A DNA stretch of 64,000 bases from Streptomyces xylophagus. Lineage in GTDB: Bacteria; Actinomycetota; Actinomycetes; Streptomycetales; Streptomycetaceae. Made by a program: the position numbers and the translations under genes. Positions 33,332 through 42,656 of the stretch are shown here, one piece after another (the first letter of the stretch is position 1; each line of letters opens with the position of its first letter). The DNA lies in the NCBI RefSeq assembly GCF_000716435.1, contig NZ_JNWO01000002.1, forward strand, positions 62,001 to 126,000, given 5' to 3'. The notes below the pieces were generated by a model. It made no database searches and was not told the DNA's origin. It saw only the letters and a program-made list of their open reading frames with translations.

Positions 33332-33904
33332 ATGACGACGACCCGACACGAGGAGATCCTTGTCGCCGCGCTGGCGGTGTTCGCCGAGCGGGGCTACAAG
33401 AAGGCCTCCATCGACGCCGTGGCCGAGCGCGCCGGCCTGACCAGACAGGGCGTACTGCACTACTTCCCGAGCAAGAAGCGGCTTCTCCTCGCCCTCGTCC
33501 AGCTCCGCGAGGACCTCGCCCGCGAACACCTCGCCGCCCTCCACACGGACGCCGGCGAGGACCTGCCCGGACTGCTCGCCGAGGTCATCACCTACGACCA
33601 CAAGAACCCCGGTCTCGCCCAGATCCACAGCGTTCTCGTGGCCGAGGGCGTCACCGGCAGCGACGAGGCACAGCGGTTCTGCCACGACTACTACCGGACT
33701 ATCCAGGACCAGACCGTCGAGCACCTCACCGCGCTCTACGGCGACCGCGTCCCCAGCGGCCTGACCCCCCGAGCCGCCGCCACCGCCGTGGTGGCGATGC
33801 TCGAAGGGGTCCAGCAGCAGTGGATGCTCGACGAGGAGCAGACCGACTACCCCGAGATCATCCGCGACGTCATGGGCGTGCTGCTCGGGCCCACGCCTGT
33901 ATGA
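33332..33904 (+). CDS. TetR-family transcriptional regulator
   Basis: 190 residues from ATG 33332 with AAGGGG nine bases upstream; an in-frame GTG at 33299 has no ribosome-binding site. The helix-turn-helix covers ILVAALAVFAERGYKKASIDAVAERAGLTRQGVLHYFPSKKRLL; the rest is a helical ligand-binding domain (LLAEVITYDHKNPGLAQIHSVLVAEGV, RFCHDYYRTIQDQ). It lies in the middle of the cluster and is a candidate regulator of the pathway. Its own upstream inverted repeat differs from the shared operator. Its 3' end overlaps the convergent esterase-like gene by 35 bases. Confidence 0.9.
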   Translation: MTTTRHEEILVAALAVFAERGYKKASIDAVAERAGLTRQGVLHYFPSKKRLLLALVQLREDLAREHLAALHTDAGEDLPGLLAEVITYDHKNPGLAQIHSVLVAEGVTGSDEAQRFCHDYYRTIQDQTVEHLTALYGDRVPSGLTPRAAATAVVAMLEGVQQQWMLDEEQTDYPEIIRDVMGVLLGPTPV

Positions 33905-34667
33905 AATCGGCCATCGCCGTCACGCTCTCCGGATGCAGACTCACCGCGTCCGGCCGTACCCGAAGATCCACCGTGACACCGGAGTGGGCCGCGCGGGCGG
34001 CGAACGACAGGGAGTCGTCCAGCAGCGGATCGGTACCGGCGACCAGGAGTTGGATCGGCGGCAGCCCGTGCAGGTTGGCGTGCAGCGGGCTCAGCAGCGG
34101 GTTGGTCCGGTCGGCGCCGCCCGCGAACCGGGCCGCGTGCAACCGGAGTTCGTCGATGTCGAAGCCCGGATCGGCCGCCGCGTTGAACAGCAGACTCGGC
34201 GCGTCCAAGGTCAGATCGAGCAGCGCCGAACTCAACACCGCGCAGTCCGGCTGCTGCGCCCCCATGTCCCGCAGCCGCACCAGCAGCGAGGCCGCGAGCC
34301 CGGCCCCCAACCGCTCACCCGCCAATGCGACCGGACCACGGGCCTGGCACGAGCTGTACACGGCATGCACGTCGTCCAACGCCCCCGGGAACGACGACCG
34401 GTAGCGCGGGCACACCACAACAGCCCCCGTCCGCAGCGCGAGCCGCTCGGCCAGGTCCACCGCCGACTCCGGCGAACCCGACAACTGCCGGTCCCCGTGC
34501 AGATACAGGATCACGAGATCGGTCGCGTCCGGCGGCCGTACGATCTGCCCGACCGGGCTCGACTCGACCCGCACCCGCCCGTCGCCGGCTGCCGCACGAT
34601 CCGTGTCCGCTCGTACGTCGGCCAGGTCGGCGCCCGCCCCGGTCGCCCCAACTCGTGTGTCACCCAC
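33870..34667 (-). CDS. Alpha/beta hydrolase-fold protein lacking the nucleophile (esterase-like)
   Basis: 265 residues from GTG 34667, overlapping the hydratase stop by eight bases. The layout is that of hormone-sensitive-lipase-like esterases: LVILYLHGDRQLSG where HGGG is expected, LAGERLGAGLA where GDSAG is expected, LLVAGTDPLLDDS and a C-terminal LHPESV. The nucleophilic serine is replaced (Arg119) and the oxyanion HGGG is altered to HGDR, so normal esterase catalysis is unlikely. The gene is intact, so it may be a binding protein or carry a changed activity. Confidence 0.75.
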   Translation of the reverse strand: MGDTRVGATGAGADLADVRADTDRAAAGDGRVRVESSPVGQIVRPPDATDLVILYLHGDRQLSGSPESAVDLAERLALRTGAVVVCPRYRSSFPGALDDVHAVYSSCQARGPVALAGERLGAGLAASLLVRLRDMGAQQPDCAVLSSALLDLTLDAPSLLFNAAADPGFDIDELRLHAARFAGGADRTNPLLSPLHANLHGLPPIQLLVAGTDPLLDDSLSFAARAAHSGVTVDLRVRPDAVSLHPESVTAMADFIQAWARAARP

Positions 34668-35379
34668 GGGACATCACCCTCTCCGCTGCCTGCCAGTGCT
34701 CGTCGGACACCCAGAGGCGGGCGAAGGCGCGGGCCGCCTCCTCCTCCGGGACGGCTCCGCTCATCACGCGTTTGATCTCCCGCGCCGGATTGGTCGCGAG
34801 GGATCTGGCCAGGGTGCGCCAGCCCTCGGCGAAGTCGGCGCGGGGCAGCACCAGTTCGAGCAGTCCGACGCGCTGGGCCTCGGCCGCGTCGAGCACGGTC
34901 CCGGCACCGGCGAGCATCAACGCCCGCCCCTTGCCCACGAGTTGGGCGAGCCGCTCGGCGCCGCCCCACGCGGGCATGATGGCCAGCGCGACTTGGTTGA
35001 AGCCGATCCTGATGTCGTCGGCGGCGACCCGGATGTCGGCGGCCACCGCGACCTCGGCGCCGCCGCCGAACGCGTGCCCGTTCAACGCGGCGATCACCGG
35101 TCCGGGGAAGGCCGCGATGCGATCGCAGATCCCCCTCATCCGCAGGGCCATGGCCATCGCGTCCTCCTCGGTGCGGATCGCACTCAGCTGTTTCAGATCC
35201 CCGCCCGAGACGAACGCCCGGTCGCCGGCGCCCGTGATGACCAGCGCCTTGGCGCCCGCGGCCGCGTCGAGCACCTTGTCCAGTTCGTCCATCGTGGTCG
35301 GGGCGATGGCGTTGCGGGCCTGCGGGCGGTCGATGGTGACGACCGCCAGACCCTCGTCGAGTTCGAGATCTACGTCCAT
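34660..35379 (-). CDS. Enoyl-CoA hydratase/isomerase family protein
   Basis: 239 residues. Crotonase features: VVTIDRPQARNAIAPTTMDEL, the oxyanion loops RAFVSGGDLKQLS and LNGHAFGGGAEVAVAADIRVA, then FNQVALAIMPAWGGAERLAQLVG. The first active-site glutamate position is conserved poorly (AEVAVA), the second (AWGGAERL) is retained. Five bases follow the reductase stop. Likely hydrates or isomerises an unsaturated CoA ester of the pathway. Confidence 0.85.
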   Translation of the reverse strand: MDVDLELDEGLAVVTIDRPQARNAIAPTTMDELDKVLDAAAGAKALVITGAGDRAFVSGGDLKQLSAIRTEEDAMAMALRMRGICDRIAAFPGPVIAALNGHAFGGGAEVAVAADIRVAADDIRIGFNQVALAIMPAWGGAERLAQLVGKGRALMLAGAGTVLDAAEAQRVGLLELVLPRADFAEGWRTLARSLATNPAREIKRVMSGAVPEEEAARAFARLWVSDEHWQAAERVMSRG

Positions 35380-35383
35380 GGCC

Positions 35384-36388
35384 TCAGTCCTCGTATTCGA
35401 CAGTGACGTGCGGCGTGGTCGGCTCGCCCTGGCAGGTCAGGACCCAGCCCTCGGCGACCTCGTCCTCGTCGAGCGCGTTGTTGACGCGCATCTTGGCCTC
35501 GCCCTCGGTGACTTGGGCGATACAGGTGGCGCAGTTGCCCGCCTCGCAGGAGAACGGCGGGGCCAGACCTCCCCGACGCGCGCTCTCCAGAAACGTCTCG
35601 CCGGAGCGCTGCGCGAGCGTGTGCCGCTTGCCGGAGAGCACGAGTGTGACGGTGCCCTCCTGTTCGGGAGCGTCCGCCGGTGGTGGATCGGCGGCCTGCG
35701 CGAACCGCTCGACGAAGATCCGCTCCGGGGCGACTCCATGGGCGAGAAGCGCGTTCTCCACCAACTCCATGAAGGGCGCGGGTCCGCAGAGGTAGAAATC
35801 CGCGTCGGCGTCGCCACCCGCGAACTCCCGTATCTGGTCGGCGGTGACGAACCCCAGCCGGTCGTCGAGGTGGTGCCGGACCTCGAACCGGTCCGGATAG
35901 CGCTCGGCCAACTCGCCCAGCGCGGCGGCGAAGATGACGGAGCCGGCGTCCCGGTCGGCGGCCAGCACCCGCACCGGACGCCCGGTGCCGGCCAGCGCCG
36001 ACTTGGCGAGCGACAGGATCGGGGTGATCCCACTGCCCCCGCAGAACGCCACCACCGGAGCGGCGACTTCGCGGGCCTCGCCACCCTCTCTCAGACAGAA
36101 CACCCCTGCGGGGAGCGTGGTTTCGACGACATCGCCGGGTGCCAGGTGGTCGTGCATCCAGTTGGACACCAGGCCCCCCGGAACCCGCTTCACCGTCGTC
36201 ATCAACTCGGCGTCCGTCTCCGGCGAACTGGACATGGAGTAACTGCGCAGCGTGCCACAGGCCTTGATCGTCACGAACTGGCCCGCCCGGTACGGGAAGG
36301 GCGCGTCGAGTACGTACGTCCGTGTGTCGGGCGTCTCCTGGATGATCCGTGTGATCCGCACCGGGTGGAACCCGTGGTCTCGTCCCAT
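35384..36388 (-). CDS. Ferredoxin reductase with C-terminal [2Fe-2S] (KshB-like)
   Basis: 334 residues from ATG 36388. FAD site RSYSMSSSPE near residue 48, NAD(P) site FCGGSGITPILSLAKSAL near residue 113, the cofactor tail DADFYLCGPAPFMELVENAL and, at the C-terminus, a plant-type [2Fe-2S] domain with CEAGNCATC plus a last cysteine in VLTCQGEP. This arrangement is shared with KshB and HmpX/phenol-hydroxylase reductases. It should supply electrons to the Rieske oxygenase encoded at 17889-19154. First gene of the - strand operon with the two genes downstream. Confidence 0.9.
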   Translation of the reverse strand: MGRDHGFHPVRITRIIQETPDTRTYVLDAPFPYRAGQFVTIKACGTLRSYSMSSSPETDAELMTTVKRVPGGLVSNWMHDHLAPGDVVETTLPAGVFCLREGGEAREVAAPVVAFCGGSGITPILSLAKSALAGTGRPVRVLAADRDAGSVIFAAALGELAERYPDRFEVRHHLDDRLGFVTADQIREFAGGDADADFYLCGPAPFMELVENALLAHGVAPERIFVERFAQAADPPPADAPEQEGTVTLVLSGKRHTLAQRSGETFLESARRGGLAPPFSCEAGNCATCIAQVTEGEAKMRVNNALDEDEVAEGWVLTCQGEPTTPHVTVEYED

Positions 36389-36414
36389 GTATGGAATTTA
36401 CCTTCTCGCTCTGA

Positions 36415-36429
36415 GAGAGTGCAATTCTC
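36415..36429. promoter_or_regulatory. Operator GAGAGTGCAATTCTC between reductase and ligase genes
   Basis: Eleven of twelve arm positions match. It lies in the 64-base divergent spacer and can serve both the - strand reductase operon and the + strand ligase operon. An adjacent palindrome AGGAAGTTCCT (36439-36449) overlaps the ligase ribosome-binding site. Confidence 0.7.
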
Positions 36430-36452
36430 AATGACGAGAGGAAGTTCCTGTC

Positions 36453-37991
36453 GTGCGAACGATCCCCGCTGAACTCGTCGACCGCTACGAAGCGGAGGGC
36501 TGGTGGACCAGGGAGACGATCGGTGACCTGCTGACGCGGGGACTGACGGCCGCCCCGGGAACCGCGTTCCGGGTGCACTCGGCGGTACGGCCCTGGGAAG
36601 GCGCCTTCGGCGAGGTCGAACTGACGGCCCGCCGACTCGCCGCCGGCCTGCGCGAACGCGGTGTCCGCCCCGGTGACGTCGTGGCGCTCCAACTGCCCAA
36701 CTGGATGGAGGCGGCGGCGGTCTTCTGGGCCTCGGCTTTCCTCGGCGCGGTCGTGGTGCCGATCGTCCACTTCTACGGACGCAAGGAAGTCGGCTACATC
36801 CTGGAGACCGTCGAGCCCAAGGTCTTCGTCACCGCCGACCGGTTCGGACATCTCCGCTACGACCCCGAGCTGAGCGCGAAGGTCCCCGTGGTCGGCGTCG
36901 TGGGCCGGGACTTCGACGACCTGCTCGCCGACGAACCGCTGCCCGGCGTCGTACCGACGGACCCGTCCGCGCCCGCGCTGATCGCCTTCACCTCCGGAAC
37001 GACCCGAGACCCCAAGGGTGTTGTGCACAGTCACCAGACCCTGGGCTTCGAGACCCGCCAACTGGCCGGCCGCTACCCGCCCGACCGCGGCGACCAGCTC
37101 ACCTCCGCACCCGTCGGCCACTTCATCGGCATGGTCAACGCCTTCCTGATCCCCGTCCTCGACGGCTCCCCGGTGAACCTCGCCGACACCTGGGACCCGG
37201 GCCTCGCCCTGGAGTTGATGGCCCGCGACGGCCTCACCGTCGGAGGCGGCGCCGCCTACTACATGACGAGCCTCCTCGGCCACCCCGACTTCACGCCCGC
37301 CCACCTCGCGCGCATGAAATACGCGGGCCTCGGCGGCGCGGGCGTACCGAACGCGGTGACAAGGCGCCTCGCCGACCTCGGCATCACGGTCTTCCGCGCC
37401 TACGGCAGCACCGAGCACCCCTCGATCACCGCCTCGGCCCACACCGCGCCCGAGGACAAGCGCCTCTACACGGACGGCGACGCGCTCGACGGGGTGGAGA
37501 TCCGGCTGGCCGACGACGGCGAGATCCTCAGCCGCGGCCCGGACCTGTGCCTGGGCTACACCGATCCCGCTCTCACCGAGCGGGCCTTCGACGAGGACGG
37601 CTGGTACCGCACCGGCGACATCGGGGTGCTCGACGAGGACGGCTACCTCACCATCACCGACCGCAAGGCGGACATCATCATCCGCGGCGGCGAGAACATA
37701 GGCGCGCTGGAGGTGGAGGAGGTTCTCCTCGCCCTGCCGGGCGTCGCCGAGGCCGCGGTCGTGGCCGCCCCGGACGCCCGCCTCGGAGAGCACGCGGCAG
37801 CCGTCGTACGACTGCGGCCCGGTCACCCCGAACCCACCCTCGACGATCTCCGCGCCCACTTCGCCGCGGCGGGCCTGGCCCGCCAGAAGTGGCCGGAGGA
37901 ACTGCACCTCGTCGAGGACTTCCCACGGACCGCCAGCGGCAAGGTCCAGAAGTTCGTTCTCCGCAAGGATATTGCCGCCCATCAAGAGTGA
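36453..37991 (+). CDS. Acyl-CoA synthetase (AMP-forming)
   Basis: 512 residues from GTG 36453. Adenylate-forming motifs: FTSGTTRDPKGVVHSH near residue 182, YGSTEHPS, RGPDLCLGYTD, the hinge DGWYRTGDIGVLDEDGYLTITDRKADIIIRGGENI and the catalytic lysine in TASGKVQKFVLR at the C-terminus. It activates a carboxylic acid as its CoA thioester with ATP. The relatives with an N-terminal RYEAEGWWT belong to the cyclohexanecarboxylate-ligase-like group. It heads the mutase operon. Confidence 0.9.
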   Translation: MRTIPAELVDRYEAEGWWTRETIGDLLTRGLTAAPGTAFRVHSAVRPWEGAFGEVELTARRLAAGLRERGVRPGDVVALQLPNWMEAAAVFWASAFLGAVVVPIVHFYGRKEVGYILETVEPKVFVTADRFGHLRYDPELSAKVPVVGVVGRDFDDLLADEPLPGVVPTDPSAPALIAFTSGTTRDPKGVVHSHQTLGFETRQLAGRYPPDRGDQLTSAPVGHFIGMVNAFLIPVLDGSPVNLADTWDPGLALELMARDGLTVGGGAAYYMTSLLGHPDFTPAHLARMKYAGLGGAGVPNAVTRRLADLGITVFRAYGSTEHPSITASAHTAPEDKRLYTDGDALDGVEIRLADDGEILSRGPDLCLGYTDPALTERAFDEDGWYRTGDIGVLDEDGYLTITDRKADIIIRGGENIGALEVEEVLLALPGVAEAAVVAAPDARLGEHAAAVVRLRPGHPEPTLDDLRAHFAAAGLARQKWPEELHLVEDFPRTASGKVQKFVLRKDIAAHQE

Positions 37992-38004
37992 GAATAGGAT
38001 TCTC
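37990..38004. promoter_or_regulatory. Operator GAGAATAGGATTCTC between ligase and amidohydrolase genes
   Basis: Perfect palindrome that begins inside the stop codon of the ligase gene and ends 22 bases before the next start; implies an internal promoter within the operon. Confidence 0.75.
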
Positions 38005-38026
38005 GCAATCTGCGAAGGAGGATCTC

Positions 38027-39205
38027 ATGCCATCGCGCGTGCCGCCGTATCCACTGTTCGACGCGGACAACCACCTCTACGAGACGGAGGATGCGCTCAC
38101 TCGGTACCTGCCCAAGCAGTACGCGAGCGCCATCCAGTACGTGCAGGTGAAGGGCCGTACGAAGATCGCCATCCGCGGTCAGATCAGCGACTACATCCCC
38201 AACCCCACCTTCGAGGTCGTCGCCAGGCCCGGCGCGTGGGAGGACTACTTCCGCGAGGGGAACCCGGAGGGCAAGTCGCACCGGGAGCTGTTCGGCGAGC
38301 CGATGCGGTCGATCCCGGCGTTCCGCGAGCCCGGCCCACGCCTGGCACTCATGGACGACCTGGGCATCCAGCAGACCCTGATGTTCCCCACACTCGCCAG
38401 CCTGGTCGAGGAACGCATGCGGGACGACCCGGAGTTGATCCACGTCGTCGTGCACGCCCTCAACCAATGGCTGCACGAGACCTGGCAGTTCAACTACAAG
38501 AACCGCATTTTCACCACCCCGGTGATCAGCCTGCCGATCCTGGACAAGGCGATCGCCGAACTGGAGTGGTGCCTGGAGCGCGGAGCGAGGGCGATTCTCA
38601 TCCGGCCCGCCCCGGTCCCCGGCTACGGCGGCTCGCGGTCCTTCGCGCTGCCGGAGTTCGACCCGTTCTGGAAGCGCGTCGAGGAGGCGGGTGTGCTGGT
38701 CGCCATGCACTCCTCCGACAGCGGCTACTCGCGCTACTCCAGCGACTGGGAGGGCAAGAGCCAGGAGATGACGCCGTTCCAGGCGCAGGTCTTCCGGATG
38801 ATGTCCGAGTGGCGCCCGGTCACCGACGCGGTCGCGTCCTGGGTCTGCCACGGAGCCCTGTTCCGCTTCCCGGAACTGAAGGTCTCGGTCATCGAGAACG
38901 GCTCTTCCTGGCTGCTGCCGCTGCTCGACCAACTGGCCAGCACCTACAAGAAGCAGCCGAAGGGCTTCCTGGGCGACCCGGTCGAAGAGGTCAGGAAGCG
39001 GATCCACATCAGCCCGTTCTGGGAGGAGGACATGGCCGCCCTCTCCGAGGTCGTCGGAGTCGAGCGCGTCCTGTTCGGGTCCGACTACCCACACCCCGAG
39101 GGCCTCGCCGACCCGGTCTCCTACATCGACGCGCTCCAGGGCATGAAGGAGGCCGACCAGGCCAAGATCATGGGCGGCAACCTCGCCCGGTTGATCGGCG
39201 TATGA
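38027..39205 (+). CDS. Amidohydrolase_2-type protein
   Basis: 392 residues from ATG 38027 with GAAGGAGG six bases upstream. TIM-barrel features: PLFDADNHLYE near the N-terminus, VLVAMHSSDSGYSR, the ENGSSWLLPLLD strand and the FGSDYPHPEG end loop carrying conserved His and Asp. The family includes ACMSD-like decarboxylases, hydratases and hydrolases that use one metal. A relative with the same ends lies at 58874. Reaction unassigned; its place between two acyl-CoA ligases suggests ring or side-chain processing. Confidence 0.85.
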   Translation: MPSRVPPYPLFDADNHLYETEDALTRYLPKQYASAIQYVQVKGRTKIAIRGQISDYIPNPTFEVVARPGAWEDYFREGNPEGKSHRELFGEPMRSIPAFREPGPRLALMDDLGIQQTLMFPTLASLVEERMRDDPELIHVVVHALNQWLHETWQFNYKNRIFTTPVISLPILDKAIAELEWCLERGARAILIRPAPVPGYGGSRSFALPEFDPFWKRVEEAGVLVAMHSSDSGYSRYSSDWEGKSQEMTPFQAQVFRMMSEWRPVTDAVASWVCHGALFRFPELKVSVIENGSSWLLPLLDQLASTYKKQPKGFLGDPVEEVRKRIHISPFWEEDMAALSEVVGVERVLFGSDYPHPEGLADPVSYIDALQGMKEADQAKIMGGNLARLIGV

Positions 39206-40629
39206 CCTGGGAGAGCATCCCGCAGATGGTGCTGAGCGCGGCCGACCGCTTCGGTGACGCCGAAGCCGTGGTGGACGGCCCGCTCCGCCTCACGTTCACC
39301 GAGCTGGTCGAGCGGGTGCGTGTGGCTGCGGGTGCGTTCGCGTCGGCCGGGGTGGAGCAGGGCGACCGGGTCGCGATCTGGGCGCCCAACTCCGCCGAGT
39401 GGATCATCGCCGCCTTCGGTCTCATGACCGCGGGCGGTGTGGTGGTGCCCGTCAACACCCGCTTCAAGTCGGACGAGGCGCACGACATCATCGTGCGCAG
39501 CGGTGCGAAGGCCGTTCTCGTCCAGGAGGGCTTCCTCGGCCTGGACTTCAAGGCACCGCCCGGTGTCCCGGTCATCGACCTCAAGTCCGGCTTCCTGGCG
39601 AGCGGTTCACCCTTCGAACGGAAGGTGGCCGGCGAGCAGGTCAGCGACATCGTCTTCACCTCGGGCACCACCGGCCGGCCCAAGGGCGTCCTGATGACCC
39701 ACGCCCAGACACTCCGGCTGTACGCGGAGTGGTGCGACCTGGCCGGGGTCAGGGAGGGCGACCGCTATCTGATCGTCAACCCGTTCTTCCACATCTTCGG
39801 CTTCAAGGCGGGCATGGTCGCCTCGCTCATCCGCGGCATGACCATCCTGCCCGTGCCCGTCTTCGACGTGGACCACGTCCTCGACCTCGTCGAGCGCGAG
39901 AAGGTGACGGTCCTGCCCGGCCCGCCCACGCTCTACCACTCCCTGCTCACCGACCGCGGCTCAAGAGACCTGTCCTCACTGCGAGTTGCGGTCACCGGAG
40001 CCGCCGACATCCCCGTTGAACTGATCCGCCGGGTGATGACCGAACTGCCCTTCACCTCGATCATGACGGGCTACGGCCTGACCGAGGCGGGGACAGCGAC
40101 GGCCACCCGGCCCGGCGACTCCTTCGAGGACATCGCCACCACCGTCGGCACCCCCTGCGACGGCGTCGAGGTGGAAATCGCCGACGACGGCGAGGTGTTG
40201 GTCCGCGGCTACAGCGTGATGCGCGGCTACTTCAACGACCCCGACGCCACCGCCGAAGCCATCGACGAGGACGGCTGGTTGCACACCGGGGACCTCGGAA
40301 CGCTCGACGAGCGCGGCTACTTGAGGATCGTCGGCCGCAAGAAGGACATGTTCATCGTCGGCGGCTTCAACGCCTACCCGGCCGAGATCGAGGGCTTCCT
40401 GATGGAACACCCGGCGGTCGCCCAGGCCGCCGTGATCGGCGTACCGGACGAACGGATGGGACAGGTCGGCAAGGCCTTCGTCGTCCTCCGACAGCCGCTG
40501 ACCGCCGACGAGTTGATCGAGTGGAGCCGGCTCCGGATGGCCGGGTTCAAGGTGCCCCGGACGGTGGAGTTCCTGACGGAACTGCCGCTGAACGCCACCG
40601 GAAAGGTGATGAAGGACCTCCTGCGATGA
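39202..40629 (+). CDS. Acyl-CoA synthetase (FadD-like)
   Basis: 475 residues from ATG 39202 (ATGA overlap). AMP-binding motifs FTSGTTGRPKGVLMTH near residue 158, YGLTEAGTATATRPGD, RGYSVMRGYFNDPDATAEAI, DGWLHTGDLGTLDERGYLRIVGRKKDMFIVGGFN and NATGKVMKDLLR with the final lysine. Overall similar to FadD3-type enzymes that activate ring-derived acids in steroid degradation, but the identity is not certain. Overlaps the mutase gene. Confidence 0.9.
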   Translation: MTWESIPQMVLSAADRFGDAEAVVDGPLRLTFTELVERVRVAAGAFASAGVEQGDRVAIWAPNSAEWIIAAFGLMTAGGVVVPVNTRFKSDEAHDIIVRSGAKAVLVQEGFLGLDFKAPPGVPVIDLKSGFLASGSPFERKVAGEQVSDIVFTSGTTGRPKGVLMTHAQTLRLYAEWCDLAGVREGDRYLIVNPFFHIFGFKAGMVASLIRGMTILPVPVFDVDHVLDLVEREKVTVLPGPPTLYHSLLTDRGSRDLSSLRVAVTGAADIPVELIRRVMTELPFTSIMTGYGLTEAGTATATRPGDSFEDIATTVGTPCDGVEVEIADDGEVLVRGYSVMRGYFNDPDATAEAIDEDGWLHTGDLGTLDERGYLRIVGRKKDMFIVGGFNAYPAEIEGFLMEHPAVAQAAVIGVPDERMGQVGKAFVVLRQPLTADELIEWSRLRMAGFKVPRTVEFLTELPLNATGKVMKDLLR

Positions 40630-42227
40630 CGCCTCCCACACCGCCCCAGGGCGACGACCTCGTCCGGACCGCGTCCGGCCTGCCCCTCAAACCGGTCTAC
40701 GGCCCCGACGACATCGCCGCCGAGCCACCCGCGCCGGGCAACTTCCCCTTCACGCGCGGCAATTACGCCACCGGCTACCGGGGACGGCTGTGGACGCTGC
40801 GCCAGTACTCCGGCTTCGGCACCGCCGAGTCCTCCAACCGCCGCTACCACTACCTCCTCCAACAGGGCGGCACCGGACTCTCCGTGGCGCTCGACCTGCC
40901 CACCCAGTGCGGCTACGACTCCGACGACCCCGAAGTCGGCGAGGAGGTAGGCCGGGTGGGCGTCGCCGTCGACACGCTCGCCGACGCCGAGATCCTCTTC
41001 GAGGGCATCCCCCTCGACAAGATCAGCACCAGCTTCACCATCAACGGCACGGCCGCGATCCTGCTCGCCTTCTACGTCGCCGCCGCCGAACGGGCAGGCG
41101 TGCCACGCGCGAAACTCACCGGGACGATCCAGAACGACATCCTCAAGGAGTACGCGTCCAGGGGCACTTGGATCTGGCCGGCCGAACCCTCCCTCCGGCT
41201 CATCGCCGACACCATCGAGTTCTGCGCGGCCGAGGTACCGCGCTTCAATGCGATCTCGGTCGCCGGATCGCACTTCCGCGACGCCGGCGCCAACGCCGTA
41301 CAGGAGATGGCCTTCACGCTCGCCGACGGGGTCACCTACTGCGACACGGTGCTGGCCCGGGGCCGTATGACGATCGATCAGTTCGCCCCGCAGGTCTCCT
41401 TCTTCTTCTACACGCACGGCGACTTCTTCGAGGAGATCGCCAAGTACCGTGCAGGGCGCAGGCGTTGGGCGACCATCGTGCGCGAGCGGTACGGGGCGGG
41501 CAGCGACAAGGCGGCCATGTTCCGCTTCGGCTGCGTGGCCGGAGGCGCCTCGCTCTACGCGCCCCAGGCACAGAACAACACCGTCCGGGTCGCCTACGAG
41601 GCGCTCGCCTCCGTCCTCGGCGGCGTCCAGTCGATGTTCACGGCCGCCTGGGACGAGCCGTTCGCCCTGCCCAGCGAGGAGTCGGCGACGCTCGCGCTGC
41701 GCACGCAGCAGATTCTCGCTCATGAGACGGGCGTTACCAGGGTCGCGGACCCGCTCGGCGGCTCGTACTTCGTCGAGGCGCTCACCGACGCCACCGAGGC
41801 CCGCATCGTCGAGATCATGGACGACCTGGAGCGCTACGGCGGCATGGTCCGCGCCATCGAGGACGGCTATCTGCAGACCCTCATCGCCGACGAGGCCTAC
41901 CAGTTGCACCGCGAGGTCGAGGCGGGCACCCGGCCGGTGGTCGGCGTCAACCGCTTCGTCTCCGACGAACCACCGCCCGACCTCGCCACGTACGAACTCG
42001 ACGCGGAGGGCCGCGACCGGCAGCTGAAACGGCTCGCCGACGTCAAGGCCACCCGAGACGCAGCTCTCGTACGGCAGCGTCTCGCCGAACTGGCCCGTGC
42101 CGCGGAAGGTACCGAGAACCTCATGCCCATCCTGATCGACTGCGCCAACGCCTACTGCACGGTCGGCGAGATGGTCGCCGCGCTCAAGGCGGTCTGGGGC
42201 GAGTTCCAGCAGCCGGTGGTGTTCTGA
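40626..42227 (+). CDS. B12-dependent acyl-CoA mutase, large (catalytic) subunit
   Basis: 533 residues from ATG 40626, the stand-alone TIM-barrel subunit of the methylmalonyl/isobutyryl-CoA mutase family. Family core: YPFTRG-like PFTRGNYATGYRGRLWTLRQYSGFGTAESSN, GTIQNDILKEYASRGTWIWP and the FFEEIAKYRAGRR segment. Two selectivity positions read Tyr61 (RQY) and Arg179 (SRG), matching methylmalonyl-CoA mutase (Tyr/Arg) rather than isobutyryl-CoA mutase (Phe/Gln) or 2-hydroxyisobutyryl-CoA mutase (Ile/Gln). The substrate therefore probably carries a free carboxylate. The B12 subunit gene follows. Confidence 0.9.
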   Translation: MTPPTPPQGDDLVRTASGLPLKPVYGPDDIAAEPPAPGNFPFTRGNYATGYRGRLWTLRQYSGFGTAESSNRRYHYLLQQGGTGLSVALDLPTQCGYDSDDPEVGEEVGRVGVAVDTLADAEILFEGIPLDKISTSFTINGTAAILLAFYVAAAERAGVPRAKLTGTIQNDILKEYASRGTWIWPAEPSLRLIADTIEFCAAEVPRFNAISVAGSHFRDAGANAVQEMAFTLADGVTYCDTVLARGRMTIDQFAPQVSFFFYTHGDFFEEIAKYRAGRRRWATIVRERYGAGSDKAAMFRFGCVAGGASLYAPQAQNNTVRVAYEALASVLGGVQSMFTAAWDEPFALPSEESATLALRTQQILAHETGVTRVADPLGGSYFVEALTDATEARIVEIMDDLERYGGMVRAIEDGYLQTLIADEAYQLHREVEAGTRPVVGVNRFVSDEPPPDLATYELDAEGRDRQLKRLADVKATRDAALVRQRLAELARAAEGTENLMPILIDCANAYCTVGEMVAALKAVWGEFQQPVVF

Positions 42228-42625
42228 TGAACGCCCGCGTACTGGTCGCCAAACCGGGGCTCGACGGACACGACCGCGGGGCCAAGATCGTCGCGCGGAC
42301 GCTGCGCGACGCGGGCTTCGAGGTGATCTTCACCGGCATCCGGCAACGCGTCGACGACATCGTGGCCGTCGCCGTCCAGGAGGACGTCGCCGTCGTCGGC
42401 CTCAGCATCCTCTCCGGCGCGCACCTCGCGCTCACCACCCGCGTGATCGAGGCCCTGCGCGCCACGGGATCCGAGGACATCGCCGTCGTGGTGGGCGGCA
42501 CCATCCCACCGGCCGACGTACCGAAGCTGCTCTCGGCGGGAGCCGTCGCGGTCTTCCCCACGGGCACGCCGCTCGACGCCCTCGTGGCCAAGATGCGCGC
42601 CCTGACATCCGTCACCTCGCCATGA
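42227..42625 (+). CDS. B12-binding subunit of the acyl-CoA mutase
   Basis: 132 residues from ATG 42227, sharing one base with the large-subunit stop. Carries the cobalamin-binding motif DGHDRG (Asp13, His15, Gly18), GLSILSGAH and VVGGTIP. It joins the large subunit to form a heteromeric mutase, as in archaeal methylmalonyl-CoA mutase and in isobutyryl-type enzymes. Confidence 0.95.
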   Translation: MNARVLVAKPGLDGHDRGAKIVARTLRDAGFEVIFTGIRQRVDDIVAVAVQEDVAVVGLSILSGAHLALTTRVIEALRATGSEDIAVVVGGTIPPADVPKLLSAGAVAVFPTGTPLDALVAKMRALTSVTSP

Positions 42626-42656
42626 CCCGGCGGCTACCCGAATACCTGGAGGCAGC

